Origin: Paraburkholderia sp.
Lineage (GTDB): Bacteria > Pseudomonadota > Gammaproteobacteria > Burkholderiales > Burkholderiaceae
Assembly (NCBI RefSeq): GCF_026225065.1
Contig: NZ_JAMFSB010000294.1
Location: forward strand, 1 to 63,980
Direction: 5' to 3'
DNA: 63,980 nucleotides
The translations under genes were made by a program, and so were the position numbers. This document shows, one piece after another, positions 44,513 to 53,477 of the stretch (positions are counted from its first letter, which is position 1; the number at the start of each line of letters is the position of its first letter). Under the pieces are notes generated by a model. That model did no database searches. It was not told the origin of the DNA and saw only the letters and a list, made by a program, of their open reading frames with translations.

Positions 44513-46054
44513 TCAACGCGACACGTCTTGCCTGGCGTAAGTCGATTCCCAGCCGCCGCCAAGCGCCTTGCAAAGCGTGATCAGATTCGCGTCAGCGGTT
44601 GCCTTGCTTTGTTCCAGGGTGCTTTCGCCGTCGAGCAGTTGCCTCTGCACGTTCAGCACATCCAGATAGTCGAGTGCCCCAGCCTTGTAACGCTGCTGCG
44701 CGACCGACAGTGCACGCTGGTTCAGAGCAACCACCTCCGTTAGCCTGTCACGCCGTTGTTGCTCGGCATCGTAGACCACCAGTGAATCGTCCACCTCGCG
44801 CCACGCCTCAAGTACGGTGCGTTGGTAGTCGATCGCGGCTTCCTGTTGTTGCGCCTCGCGCAGGTGCAGTGTCCCCTTGAGGCGGCCGCCTTCGAAGATC
44901 GGCATCGTGATCGAAGGTCCGACAACAAACTGTCCCGAGGCCCAGTTGGCGAGGTTCGAAAGCTGCAGACTCTGGAAGCCTGCGCTGCCATTTAGCGATA
45001 TGCGCGGATAAAAATCGGCCTTTGCCATGCCGATCGACGCCGTGGCCGCATGCAGCTGCGCCTCCGCTTGCCTTATATCGGGTCTGCGTTGCACCAGCTC
45101 CGACGGAAAGCCGATGGGAACCTGTGCAGGCAGCTCGGGCACGTCATGCGGCTCGCTGAGTGTCTGCGCAAGCGCGCCTGGCTGTTCGCCGAGCAACACG
45201 CCAATCGCGTTGATCGTGGTCTCGCAGCGCGATTCGAGCGTCGGGATCAAACTCTCGATCGACGCTGCTTGAGCGGAAGCGTTGGCCACGTCCAGATCCG
45301 TCGTCACGCCTTCGCGAACCTGGATCTGCGTGAGCTTCGTGGTATCGCGAGCAATCTCGAGGTTTTGCTTCGCGATGCGCAGCAACGACTGCGTATCGCG
45401 CAGCTCGATATAGTCTCGCGCGAGTTCGGCGCGCGCCGACAACAACACCGCGTTTCGGTCCTCGTAAGAGGCTTGTGTCAAGGCCGTCGCGGCTTCGACA
45501 CCGCGTCGATTGCGGCCCCAGATATCGAGTTCCCACGATGCGTCGAAGCCTGCCTGGTAGAGGTTGTAAGCCGGCGAACCTTTGGACCCCGGCAATGGCG
45601 CCACGCCAAGCGGCGTATTGCCCGAAGCAGATTGCGATTGCGTTTCGGTCGGACTGACCCCGAGCAGCGACAGAATGCCATTCGGGCTTCCGCGCTCGCG
45701 GTCGTACGACGCAGCGCCGTCTAGTGTAGGATATTCTGCTGCACCCGCGACCCGCTGCTCAGCCCGGCTTTGCCGAAGGCGCGCCGACGCCGCGGCCACA
45801 TCGAGGTTCGCATTGGCCAACTGCTGTTCGAGTGTGTTCAACGTGGGATCGTTGAACAGGGTCCACCAGTCTGTATCGAATCCGGTCTCGACGGCCTTGC
45901 TTGGAGACTGCGCCGCCTGGGTACGATCAAACACTTGCGGCGGCGTGGATGCCACTGGAGGTTCGAAGTTCGGTCCCACAGTACAGCCCGCGATCACGAG
46001 GCACGCCAATATCTCCAACACCAGAGCGCTGAAGGAAAAGTCTTTCGCATTCAT
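44513..46054 (-). CDS. Outer-membrane factor of efflux system (NodT family lipoprotein)
   Basis: 513 aa with a lipobox (LACLVIAGC, Cys24) and the two-fold repeated OEP structure: YDRERGSPNG-type periplasmic helices, LARDYIELRDTQSLLRIAKQ, and the second repeat with LLEAWREVDDSLVVYDAEQQ and YLDVLNVQRQLLDGESTLEQ. It forms the outer-membrane channel of a tripartite pump with the HlyD protein (ATGA overlap at 46051-46054) and the DHA2 carrier. Confidence 0.93.
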   Translation of the reverse strand: MNAKDFSFSALVLEILACLVIAGCTVGPNFEPPVASTPPQVFDRTQAAQSPSKAVETGFDTDWWTLFNDPTLNTLEQQLANANLDVAAASARLRQSRAEQRVAGAAEYPTLDGAASYDRERGSPNGILSLLGVSPTETQSQSASGNTPLGVAPLPGSKGSPAYNLYQAGFDASWELDIWGRNRRGVEAATALTQASYEDRNAVLLSARAELARDYIELRDTQSLLRIAKQNLEIARDTTKLTQIQVREGVTTDLDVANASAQAASIESLIPTLESRCETTINAIGVLLGEQPGALAQTLSEPHDVPELPAQVPIGFPSELVQRRPDIRQAEAQLHAATASIGMAKADFYPRISLNGSAGFQSLQLSNLANWASGQFVVGPSITMPIFEGGRLKGTLHLREAQQQEAAIDYQRTVLEAWREVDDSLVVYDAEQQRRDRLTEVVALNQRALSVAQQRYKAGALDYLDVLNVQRQLLDGESTLEQSKATADANLITLCKALGGGWESTYARQDVSR

Positions 46055-47127
46055 TTTTTATCTCCTGCGTCGGCGAGGGTATCGCCATGCTGACCCACGG
46101 CAACTTCCGTTTCGACAGACAGCCCCACGCTTAACGCAGACGCTGCCTCTTGATCTCGGTCGATGGTGATCTTCACCGGTACGCGTTGGACGACCTTCGT
46201 GAAGTTGCCCGTCGCGTTGTCAGGTGCGATAGGCGCGAAGGCCACGCCGGTTGCGGGGGCGAGACTGTCCACATGGCCGTGAATCACAACGCCAGGGAAG
46301 CTGTCGACCTTGATGCGCACGCTCTCGCCCGGCCGCATGTGGGTGATCTGGTTTTCCTGGAAGTTGGCGACGACGTAAGCGTCGGAAAGCGGCACGATCG
46401 CGAGAACCGGCGCACCTGGCGTCACGAAAGCGCCAACCCGTGCGGAACGCCGTCCAACCTTGCCGTCCACCGGCGCGCGAACCTCCGTGTAGGACAGATT
46501 GAGCTGCGCCTGATCGAGCGCCGCCTCGGCGCGTGCGAGTGCGCCGGCTGCCTTATCGAGCTGCGTGCGCAGTACGTCGAGATTCTGCTCGGTCGACGCC
46601 AGCGCGGCGCGATCGTGCGCCTGTTGCGCGAGTTGCTCGGCGAGCGTGCTTGACGCGTGCTGTTGCTCCTGTGTCGTCCCTGCGCCGGCGTCCGAGAGGT
46701 TCTGATACCGCGAGGCGTTCGCCCGCGCGAAATCAATCGACGCGTCGTCGGATTTCAGCGTCGCGCTTGCCTGATCGACGAGCGAGGGTTGCCGCGCAAT
46801 CTCGGCGTCGTAGTTTGCGACGGACGCCTTTGCCGCAGCCACGTCCGCTTCTGCACTCATCAATGCGGCCTTGAAGTCACGGTCATCGATACGTACCAGC
46901 AATTGCCCGGCCTTGACCGACTCGTTGTCGTTGACGAATACGTCGGATATCTGGCCGGCGATACGCGGCGCCACGAGGGTGAAATCGGCCTCAACATAGG
47001 CGTCGTTAGTGGATTCGTTATTCGAGTTGCCTGTCAGGTTTGAACAAGCCCATGCACCAATGCCGGCAGCAACAACCAAAGCGGCAACACGAATGATCCT
47101 GAGGGGAGACTTAGCAGCGGATGACAT
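46051..47127 (-). CDS. HlyD/EmrA-family membrane fusion protein
   Basis: 358 aa: N-terminal TM anchor (IIRVAALVVAAGIGAWACS), biotinyl-lipoyl half-motifs (NDNESVKAGQLLVRIDDRDF and YTEVRAPVDGKVGRRSARVG), a long coiled-coil hairpin between residues about 85 and 205, and a beta-barrel ending. It links the inner-membrane carrier to the outer-membrane factor. The gene lies 12 bp after the DHA2 carrier gene. Confidence 0.93.
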   Translation of the reverse strand: MSSAAKSPLRIIRVAALVVAAGIGAWACSNLTGNSNNESTNDAYVEADFTLVAPRIAGQISDVFVNDNESVKAGQLLVRIDDRDFKAALMSAEADVAAAKASVANYDAEIARQPSLVDQASATLKSDDASIDFARANASRYQNLSDAGAGTTQEQQHASSTLAEQLAQQAHDRAALASTEQNLDVLRTQLDKAAGALARAEAALDQAQLNLSYTEVRAPVDGKVGRRSARVGAFVTPGAPVLAIVPLSDAYVVANFQENQITHMRPGESVRIKVDSFPGVVIHGHVDSLAPATGVAFAPIAPDNATGNFTKVVQRVPVKITIDRDQEAASALSVGLSVETEVAVGQHGDTLADAGDKK

Positions 47128-47139
47128 GATTACCGTCCC

Positions 47140-48711
47140 TTAGCGTGAAGTGGGGGGCGTCGTGCACCACGGCGGGTAGATCCGCACGGGTAACACGGGC
47201 ACCAGAAAAAGGAGGGCGATGGCAACACCCGCCATTACCCGGTAGAGATCCGCCGAAGTCAGCACCACTGCCTGCTCGTGGATCCGGTGTGCAAGTTCGC
47301 CGAGGCCGTGAACTGCGTCGACGCTTTGGCTTGCCACAAGCGCGTGATTGCCTAAGTGGTCCACGAGCATGTTCGAATGAAGATGTTCGCGATCCGTGCT
47401 CAACCCTTCGATGAGCGCGGTCGCCACGGCCGCGGAAAAGGTTTTGAGCGAGTTGAACATCGCCGAAGCAAATGGACCGTCTGTCGGAGCCAGGCCCGTC
47501 GTCACGCCCATCAGGATTCCCAGGATCACCATCGGTTGCGCGATGATCTGGATCGATTGGAGCCAGTAGAAATTGTTGCGGATCCACTCGGAGGTGATGA
47601 AGCTCCCCATCAGGCACGTGGCGAGCATGAGGCACAGTCCAATCGCCATGACCCAACGGTGGTCGATCTGCCGCAGGTTCAGGACCGCAGCTGTCAGAGG
47701 AAGCGTGATCAGTAGCGGGATCGCAACCAGCAACGACAAGGGCGCAGTCTGCAGCGGCCTGTAGGCATGAATGCTGGCGAGATACTGGCCGGGTATGGCA
47801 GCCACACCCACCAGCAGGATGACCGCACCCAGCAGGGTCGTCAGTCCGTGCGTAAAGTTTCTGCGCGACAACAACTGCAGCTTGAAAAAAGGCAGCGGGT
47901 GAAACCACTCGATGACGAGGAATGTCGCAAACAGCAGCCCTCCGCCAATAAACATCATGCGAATGAGTTCGGAATTGAGCCAGTCCAGACGATCGCCTTG
48001 CAGCAGGCCGGTCACGAGCATGGCGACGGCTGGAAATCCCGTCAGAAACCCGGTCCAGTTAAAAGCCTTGAGCCGGTCGAGTTTGAGTGGATCGGTCGGA
48101 AGCCCTTGCTGGATCGCCACACAGCACGCGATGCCAAGCGGCACGATTTGCCAGAACGCCATTTGCCAGCCGACATACTCGGTCCACAAGGCGGCGAGCG
48201 GTGTGCCGAGCGCTGGTCCAAAGGTTGCCGTGAGCGCGTAGCCGGCAAGCCCATACAGCTTCACCTTGGGCGGAAGGTAACGCAGCGCCACGATGATCAA
48301 CATGGGGGGCAGGCATCCGCCAGCAATCCCCTGCAGGACGCGCAGCGCATAGAGCGTGAGCAGGTTCGGTGCGAACGGACACAGGATCCCGAACAGCATC
48401 GTCGCGATCACGGCGCCGATCGTGAATCGCTTGAGCGTGAACGTGATCCCAAACCATGGAGCAAACACCATCGTCGCGACATTGGCTGCTTCGAACAGGG
48501 CGGTGAGCCACGTTCCGTCGTCATGCCCTATCGAGAGCGCGCCCTGAATGTCCGCTAAGGACTGCGCGGTGACCTGTTCATTGAGAATGGCCAATAAAGA
48601 CGCGAGCAGCATTCCAACGAGACCGACCGCGAGACGAAGCGAAAGCGCGGATTGTGCGGCCGCCGCCGGCGCAGGAGCGGCTGTCGTCGTTAAAAGGTTG
48701 GCTGTAGTCAT
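47140..48711 (-). CDS. DHA2-type MFS efflux transporter (EmrB-like)
   Basis: 523 aa, 14 TM segments, from the ATG at 48711; an earlier in-frame ATG adds 28 residues without homology. Features: LASLLAILNEQVTAQSLADI (TM1), GTWLTALFEAANVATMVFAP, the RVLQGIAGGCLPPMLIIVAL region and GPALGTPLAALW of TM5 (antiporter motif C-like). It exports hydrophobic drugs or aromatic acids with the HlyD and outer-membrane partners encoded downstream. First gene of the efflux operon. Confidence 0.92.
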   Translation of the reverse strand: MTTANLLTTTAAPAPAAAAQSALSLRLAVGLVGMLLASLLAILNEQVTAQSLADIQGALSIGHDDGTWLTALFEAANVATMVFAPWFGITFTLKRFTIGAVIATMLFGILCPFAPNLLTLYALRVLQGIAGGCLPPMLIIVALRYLPPKVKLYGLAGYALTATFGPALGTPLAALWTEYVGWQMAFWQIVPLGIACCVAIQQGLPTDPLKLDRLKAFNWTGFLTGFPAVAMLVTGLLQGDRLDWLNSELIRMMFIGGGLLFATFLVIEWFHPLPFFKLQLLSRRNFTHGLTTLLGAVILLVGVAAIPGQYLASIHAYRPLQTAPLSLLVAIPLLITLPLTAAVLNLRQIDHRWVMAIGLCLMLATCLMGSFITSEWIRNNFYWLQSIQIIAQPMVILGILMGVTTGLAPTDGPFASAMFNSLKTFSAAVATALIEGLSTDREHLHSNMLVDHLGNHALVASQSVDAVHGLGELAHRIHEQAVVLTSADLYRVMAGVAIALLFLVPVLPVRIYPPWCTTPPTSR

Positions 48712-48816
48712 AGCAATCCCGTTACTAGTCAGGTTCGATAGGGCTTCTAAATAGCGATGTTGGAGATCGAATGAAAAGCGAAGATTCTCCAACACCGATA
48801 GCGGAAGGCGACCGGC

Positions 48817-49491
48817 TTACATCTTCGGTTGCGCCTCTTTGAAGTACTGCGGCGCTTCCCGGCGATCGAACATTCCGTACTCCCGGACAATGCGGATATT
48901 GCGCAGGCGCGATGCATCCGCTGTCGCCGCCTTCCCCAGGAACGCTTCAGCTGCTGCATGGTCGCGCCACGTCAGAACGGCGATGACGTCTCCCGGTGCC
49001 AGCAGTGCGTCGAAGACGTCCCAGGAAACGAGGTCAGGCGCGCTCGTGTCCACGCCAAGTGATTTCGCCACCGCTTCTGCGCCGCTCTGCTTCACCCATT
49101 CCGGCGAGAATTTCCCGTCATGCAGAGTCACCGCTTTGCCCTTTCCCGTCTCGGTGACATCGAGGCGCTGCTCGAGCAGGACGTGTCCCGCGGGCACATG
49201 CGTATCGCTGACGGTCTGGCCAATGCGCAAGCGATAGTCGGAAAACACCCGGTCGCGCGCAGCTTGCATGATCTTGTTGTGCGTCGCCTCGGTACGCCAG
49301 CGGATGAGCGATTTCTCGTCGCGCCAGCTCGACAGCGAAAGAAGCCATCCCTCGCGTGTGAGACTGGCGTAGCGATTGTTGTCGATAAACCCGTCGATCT
49401 TGTCGAGTTCAGGACGCAGCATCTTGGCCATGCCGAGATAGGCATCGACCTGCTCGGGTATCGGGTGAACTTCAAGCATTGCGGAGAACAT
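48817..49491 (-). CDS. Double ABM-like (antibiotic biosynthesis monooxygenase) domain protein
   Basis: 224 aa from the ATG at 49491. Two ferredoxin-like halves: residues 1-95 with FSAMLEVHPIPEQVDAYLGM, the IDGFIDNNRYASLTREGWLL and SLSSWRDEKSLIRWRTEATH motifs typical of ABM/HmoA-like proteins, and residues about 105-224 with a diverged copy ending in VIAVLTWRDHAAAEAFLGKA. Members oxidise quinones or degrade haem, or are stress proteins. It lies upstream of the efflux operon and divergent from the LysR gene, a layout often seen for toxic-phenolic defence. Confidence 0.7.
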   Translation of the reverse strand: MFSAMLEVHPIPEQVDAYLGMAKMLRPELDKIDGFIDNNRYASLTREGWLLSLSSWRDEKSLIRWRTEATHNKIMQAARDRVFSDYRLRIGQTVSDTHVPAGHVLLEQRLDVTETGKGKAVTLHDGKFSPEWVKQSGAEAVAKSLGVDTSAPDLVSWDVFDALLAPGDVIAVLTWRDHAAAEAFLGKAATADASRLRNIRIVREYGMFDRREAPQYFKEAQPKM

Positions 49492-49734
49492 CTGGACCTC
49501 TCTCGTTTGGTTAGCCGTACAACGTGTAGAGATTGTCCAGGATCGGCCCGATTCGTTGGAGTCCAAACGGGTTGGTATTAGGCCAATGAGTGATCGAAAT
49601 TTGCCATGCGTTCAAGCACGCTCCGCATAACCTTCACAGGCTGAAAGAGTCTTTTGCAGGTCGATCTTCGGCGCATCGATCGCAGCGCATAGAATCACGG
49701 CTTATGGACGCCGTGATGAGGGGTAGGGAGCGAA

Positions 49735-50667
49735 ATGGACAAATTGCGTGAGATGGAGATTTTCGTAGCCATCGTCGACCGGGGAAGTTTTACGGGTGCG
49801 GCCGACAAGGTCGGAATGTCGGCCGCCGCGGTCTCGCGGGCGGTCAATTCGCTCGAATCGCGTCTAGGCACACATCTGCTGGCCCGGACGACCCGAACGG
49901 TTCGTCCGACGGATGCCGGCCTGTCATACCTCGAAGCCTGCAGGAAGGTGCTGGACACCATCACGGATGCAGAGGCGACCCTTGCCGCCGATCAACTCAA
50001 TCCGGTAGGGACATTGACCATTTCCGCACCGGTCCTGTTCGGCCAGCGATATGTTGCCCCGCTGGTCAACGCCTTCGCGCTGCGCTATCCGGACGTCAAC
50101 ATCAATGCGGTGTACGCCGATCGAACGACGCGGCTTCTGGAAGAAGGTGTGGACGTTGCCATCCGTATTGGCCACCTTGGAGACTCGTCGACATTCGCCG
50201 TTCCATTGGGTTTTGTGCGGCGTCGGACGTACGCGGCGCCTTCCTATCTCGCCGCGCATGGAGAGCCCGTTCATCCCAGGGACCTCGCTGATCACCACTG
50301 TGTATCTTTCACGGGCGTCTCGCTTCCGCTCGAGTGGGCGTTCAATGAGAACGGTTCGAGGCTGCCTGTGAGACTCCAACCGCGGATGATTGTCGACCTG
50401 GGTCCCGCGGCTCTTCTCGCAGCCGTCGATGGAGTGGGGATAACCCAGTTTCTGTCGTATCAGGCGGCGCCTGACGTGGCCGAGGGCAAGCTCCAGCCTG
50501 TGCTGACGTCATTCGAGCCAGAGTCGACCCCGGTGAGCCTGTTGCATGTGGAAAGGCGAAGCACCAGCGGCAAGATTCGCGCTTTCGTGGAGTTCGTGAC
50601 CGAGACGCTACGCAAAAACGCGCACCTTCAGGACGTCGACGCTACGGTAACGCGAACTTCCCGGTAG
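49735..50667 (+). CDS. LysR-family regulator (CrgA/DsdC-like)
   Basis: 310 aa; the HTH is VDRGSFTGAADKVGMSAAAV and SRAVNSLESRLGTHLLARTT, followed by RTVRPTDAGLSYLE and the effector domain with FGQRYVAPLVNAFALRYPDV. This is the large LTTR subgroup often next to efflux or quinone-responsive genes. It is divergent from the ABM-like gene (49491), 243 bp apart, and probably regulates it and the efflux operon behind it. Its 3-prime end overlaps the convergent glycosylase gene by 40 bp. Confidence 0.92.
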   Translation: MDKLREMEIFVAIVDRGSFTGAADKVGMSAAAVSRAVNSLESRLGTHLLARTTRTVRPTDAGLSYLEACRKVLDTITDAEATLAADQLNPVGTLTISAPVLFGQRYVAPLVNAFALRYPDVNINAVYADRTTRLLEEGVDVAIRIGHLGDSSTFAVPLGFVRRRTYAAPSYLAAHGEPVHPRDLADHHCVSFTGVSLPLEWAFNENGSRLPVRLQPRMIVDLGPAALLAAVDGVGITQFLSYQAAPDVAEGKLQPVLTSFEPESTPVSLLHVERRSTSGKIRAFVEFVTETLRKNAHLQDVDATVTRTSR

Positions 50668-51158
50668 GCTGTCACCAGAGCGTCAAGGCCGAACGCCCGG
50701 TTCAGTCCGCTCGGATTGGGTACTACCCACGCGCACGCGCCGCCGAAGGGCTTTGCTTGCAGCCCCCATTCGATATCGCGCGTGCCGGAGATGCCCGAGA
50801 CCGCCATCTTTCCGAGGAAAACGACATGCCGTGGAGCGTACTGCTCGATCTTGAGCCGAAAAGCACTTCCGGCCAGTTCAATCTCCGATCGCGACAACTC
50901 GGCGGCCTGCGCTGTGGCTCGCGGGACTACTGCGGTGAGACCGCAACCATATCGGAGAAGCGAGCGGTCGTCTTCGGGAAGAATCTGTTCAGGCGTAAAG
51001 CCGGCAAGATGCAGGACCCGCCAGAACCGATTGCCTCGGCCGGCAAAGTGATGACCTGTCGACGCCGCACGCAGACCTGGATTGATCCCGCAAAAGACTA
51101 CCGACAAGCCCGCTTCAAGGATGTCAGGAAGCGGCTGAATGGAGTCGCCGTCAGTCAC
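50628..51158 (-). CDS. mug: Mug/TDG-type mismatch-specific uracil-DNA glycosylase
   Basis: 176 aa from a GTG at 51158 with AAGGA upstream; a longer ATG start at 51212 would overlap the preceding GlxA gene by 25 bp. Family motifs are complete: motif I VVFCGINPGLRAASTGHHFA with the catalytic Asn, NRFWRVLHLAGFTPEQIL, the VVFLGKMAVSG strand and the intercalation loop VVPNPSGLNRAF. The enzyme removes uracil, thymine or ethenocytosine opposite guanine. Codons of the LysR gene overlap its end on the other strand. Confidence 0.87.
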   Translation of the reverse strand: MTDGDSIQPLPDILEAGLSVVFCGINPGLRAASTGHHFAGRGNRFWRVLHLAGFTPEQILPEDDRSLLRYGCGLTAVVPRATAQAAELSRSEIELAGSAFRLKIEQYAPRHVVFLGKMAVSGISGTRDIEWGLQAKPFGGACAWVVPNPSGLNRAFGLDALVTAYREVRVTVASTS

Positions 51159-51187
51159 AGATGGGCCAATCCTTGAAGAGAAATCTG

Positions 51188-52180
51188 CTAGCCGGTACCT
51201 TGATTTGCCCATGGTTGCGCGCCGGCCTCGCCGCGGAATCGTTGCCGATATTGTTTCGGTGTGACCTCTAGCCGCCGGGAGAAGGTCGTGCGCATATGTG
51301 TGGCACTCCGAAATCCGCATTTAAATGCGACGGTCTTCAGCGGCGCATCCGAGTCTTCGAGCAACTTCCTCGCGGTGTCGACGCGAACCTGCTCGACAAA
51401 GGCGGAGGGCGTCACCTTGGCATACTTCGAAAACACTCTCGAGAAGGTTCGACGGCTCACTGCCACTGCGCCTGCGAGCTGTTCGATCGACAGCGCCTCG
51501 GTAATGTGCTCGGTCACGTAGCGGTGCACTTTGCCAATAATCGGATCTTCATCCCTTCCGCTTCCTACATACGGGCTGTACTGGGACTGACCACCTTCCC
51601 GTTGGATGTAGACGACAAGACGCTTTGCGACACGCACCGCCAACTCATGCCCCCAGTCCTCGGCGACAAGCGAAAGGCACAGATCGATGCCAGCCGTCAC
51701 ACCTGCCGAAGTAATCAGGCGTCCGTCACGAACGAAGATCTTGTCGGGCTGCACAGAGGCGTGCGGAAATTCGCGGGCGAGGCGGCCCGCATCCGACCAA
51801 TGAGTCGTCACTTCCTTGCCGTCGAGCAGTCCCGCATGAGCCAGCACGAATGCCCCATTGCATACGGAGCCGAACCGCGCCGCGTTTCGTGCCTGATTTT
51901 GTAGCCACGTCATGAAGTCACCGGACAGTTGAGCGTCGGGCAATTGCGGGCCGCCAGCGACCAGTAGCAGGTCCCACTGCGTGTCCAGATCCGCATAGCC
52001 GAACGGCACGGAAAGTCCCATCCCGTTCGAACAGGTCACGGTGCCGGCCCGCGAGCCCAGCAGCGAGACTTCGTACTTCTGATGTTCGGGAAGGATCGTA
52101 TTGGCTTCCGCGAACACGTCGAGGGGGCCTGCAACGTCGAGCGCCTGCACACCATCGAATATGACAATGGCGACTTTCAT
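51188..52180 (-). CDS. GlxA-family transcriptional regulator
   Basis: 330 aa. N-terminal DJ-1/PfpI-like domain (MKVAIVIFDGVQALDVAGPL, then GSVCNGAFVLAHAGLLDGKE with the nucleophile-elbow Cys107) joined to an AraC HTH pair (ALSIEQLAGAVAVSRRTFSR, PLKTVAFKCGFRSATHMRTT). Such regulators sense amino acids, quaternary amines or cell-wall compounds. The DJ-1 domain is a paralogue of the HTH-less protein at 52544, which lies divergent from it. Confidence 0.92.
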   Translation of the reverse strand: MKVAIVIFDGVQALDVAGPLDVFAEANTILPEHQKYEVSLLGSRAGTVTCSNGMGLSVPFGYADLDTQWDLLLVAGGPQLPDAQLSGDFMTWLQNQARNAARFGSVCNGAFVLAHAGLLDGKEVTTHWSDAGRLAREFPHASVQPDKIFVRDGRLITSAGVTAGIDLCLSLVAEDWGHELAVRVAKRLVVYIQREGGQSQYSPYVGSGRDEDPIIGKVHRYVTEHITEALSIEQLAGAVAVSRRTFSRVFSKYAKVTPSAFVEQVRVDTARKLLEDSDAPLKTVAFKCGFRSATHMRTTFSRRLEVTPKQYRQRFRGEAGAQPWANQGTG

Positions 52181-52543
52181 ACCGTGACCTTCGTGGAGTG
52201 AATGGACCCGTTCACGATACCGGCGATCCGATTGGCTTCACCCGGACCACTGGGCCAAGCCGGCTAGCCTGTATTGACGAGTGGTATGGCAGCTTACCGC
52301 AATGGCCCAAAAAGAGGGACGCACTAACCGGTAATTGACTTTTGCGCCCGTGTAACAAGCGAACTGGAGTCGAGCAGTGCGTGGCCCAAATCCCACGCTG
52401 ATTGGCCCGGTATCGCGGCATCCACGTGTTTCCTCTTCCGTGCCGCCTGATTAGACTTCTTCCCATCGACACGGCTATAGCCGCTTCTTCGTCGCGGTCT
52501 ACGTTGACACGGGACGACAACCAGGGACAGGGAGTGACGGCGC
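52181..52543. other. Divergent intergenic region, 363 bp
   Basis: No gene. It separates the GlxA regulator (minus) and its HTH-less paralogue (plus). A GGGAG is present 11 nt before the plus-strand ATG at 52544. No clear operator repeats were found. Confidence 0.4.
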
Positions 52544-53119
52544 ATGCATGTTGCAATGATGCTCTACGCAGGATTTCGGCTGCTCGAAGTGACGGGCCCT
52601 ATGGATGTTTTCCACGAAGCGAACCAATTGTGCGGTGCAACGGTGTACGAACAGCACCTCGTGGGACCGTCCCGGGGTCCGGTTGTGTGCTCGAGTGGCG
52701 TAGCGGTGAGCACCACTGAATGTCTCCCGGATGTGCGAACTCCATTCGACATCGTCGTAGTGCCAGGTTCCCCGGTTATGGGGCCGGGGAACGAGCATCG
52801 CGAACTGGTGGACTGGCTCAGTGACGCTGGCCGTAGGGTGCGAAGGCTCGCGTCGGTGTCCAACGGGGCGTTTTTGATCGCACGCGCCGGCCTTGCCGAC
52901 CGTCGCTCGCTGACCATGCATTGGCGCGACGCCCAACGTCTCTCCAGCGAGTGCCCCTTGGTACACGTCATGAGCCATCAAGGTTGCGTGAAGGATGGCA
53001 ACCTCTACTCGTCGCGCGGCGTCAGCGATGGCATGCGGGTCGCGTTGGCTCTCGTCAGGGAGGACCTCGGCGAAGAGTTCGCCACAAGCCTCACACGGTC
53101 ACTGTCGAGGCAGTCATGA
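52544..53119 (+). CDS. DJ-1/PfpI-like protein, GlxA-type without HTH
   Basis: 191 aa consisting only of the N-terminal domain of GlxA-type regulators (MHVAMMLYAGFRLLEVTGPM, VSTTECLPDVRTPFDIVVVP). The elbow reads SVSNGAFLIARAGL, so the nucleophile Cys is replaced by Ser106. No C-terminal AraC HTH is present; instead its TGA overlaps the ATG of an ArsR-type HTH gene (ATGA, 53116-53119). Together the two may form a split sensor-regulator pair. Confidence 0.8.
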   Translation: MHVAMMLYAGFRLLEVTGPMDVFHEANQLCGATVYEQHLVGPSRGPVVCSSGVAVSTTECLPDVRTPFDIVVVPGSPVMGPGNEHRELVDWLSDAGRRVRRLASVSNGAFLIARAGLADRRSLTMHWRDAQRLSSECPLVHVMSHQGCVKDGNLYSSRGVSDGMRVALALVREDLGEEFATSLTRSLSRQS

Positions 53120-53433
53120 CCCGAAGCCCAATCGAATGTGACGAGAATCTGATTCATAAGGCACTCGCAAATCCGTTCCGGCGCGAGATCCTGAAGTGGT
53201 TAAAGACGCCAGAAGAATACTTTTTGCGAAGTCGGATCGATCTTGGTTGCGGAGTACCTTCAGGTGCAATCCACGCGCGCAGTGGGCTATCTCAGTCGAC
53301 CGTATCGGCCCACCTCGCGACATTGATCGAAGCCCGACTGCTTGTGTCGACGCGCGTTGGTCAGTGGATGTTTGTGGCGCGAAACGATGAAGTGATTCGC
53401 ACCTTTGCGGAACAGATCAGGAAAGAAATATAG
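53116..53433 (+). CDS. ArsR-like winged-HTH regulator
   Basis: 105 aa from the ATG at 53116. HTH pattern ENLIHKALANPFRREILKWL then RSGLSQSTVSAHLATLIEARLLVSTRVGQWMFVARNDEVI: the ArsR recognition helix (QSTVSAHLATL) followed by the wing. The metal-binding Cys motif (CVC) is absent, so it is not a classical arsenic sensor. Translationally coupled to the DJ-1-like gene; it may repress this operon or the TetR/hydrolase genes that follow. Confidence 0.82.
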   Translation: MTRSPIECDENLIHKALANPFRREILKWLKTPEEYFLRSRIDLGCGVPSGAIHARSGLSQSTVSAHLATLIEARLLVSTRVGQWMFVARNDEVIRTFAEQIRKEI

Positions 53434-53477
53434 CGAAGGATATAATCGCATCAGATTGCTAAGGAGGCATGCAACTG

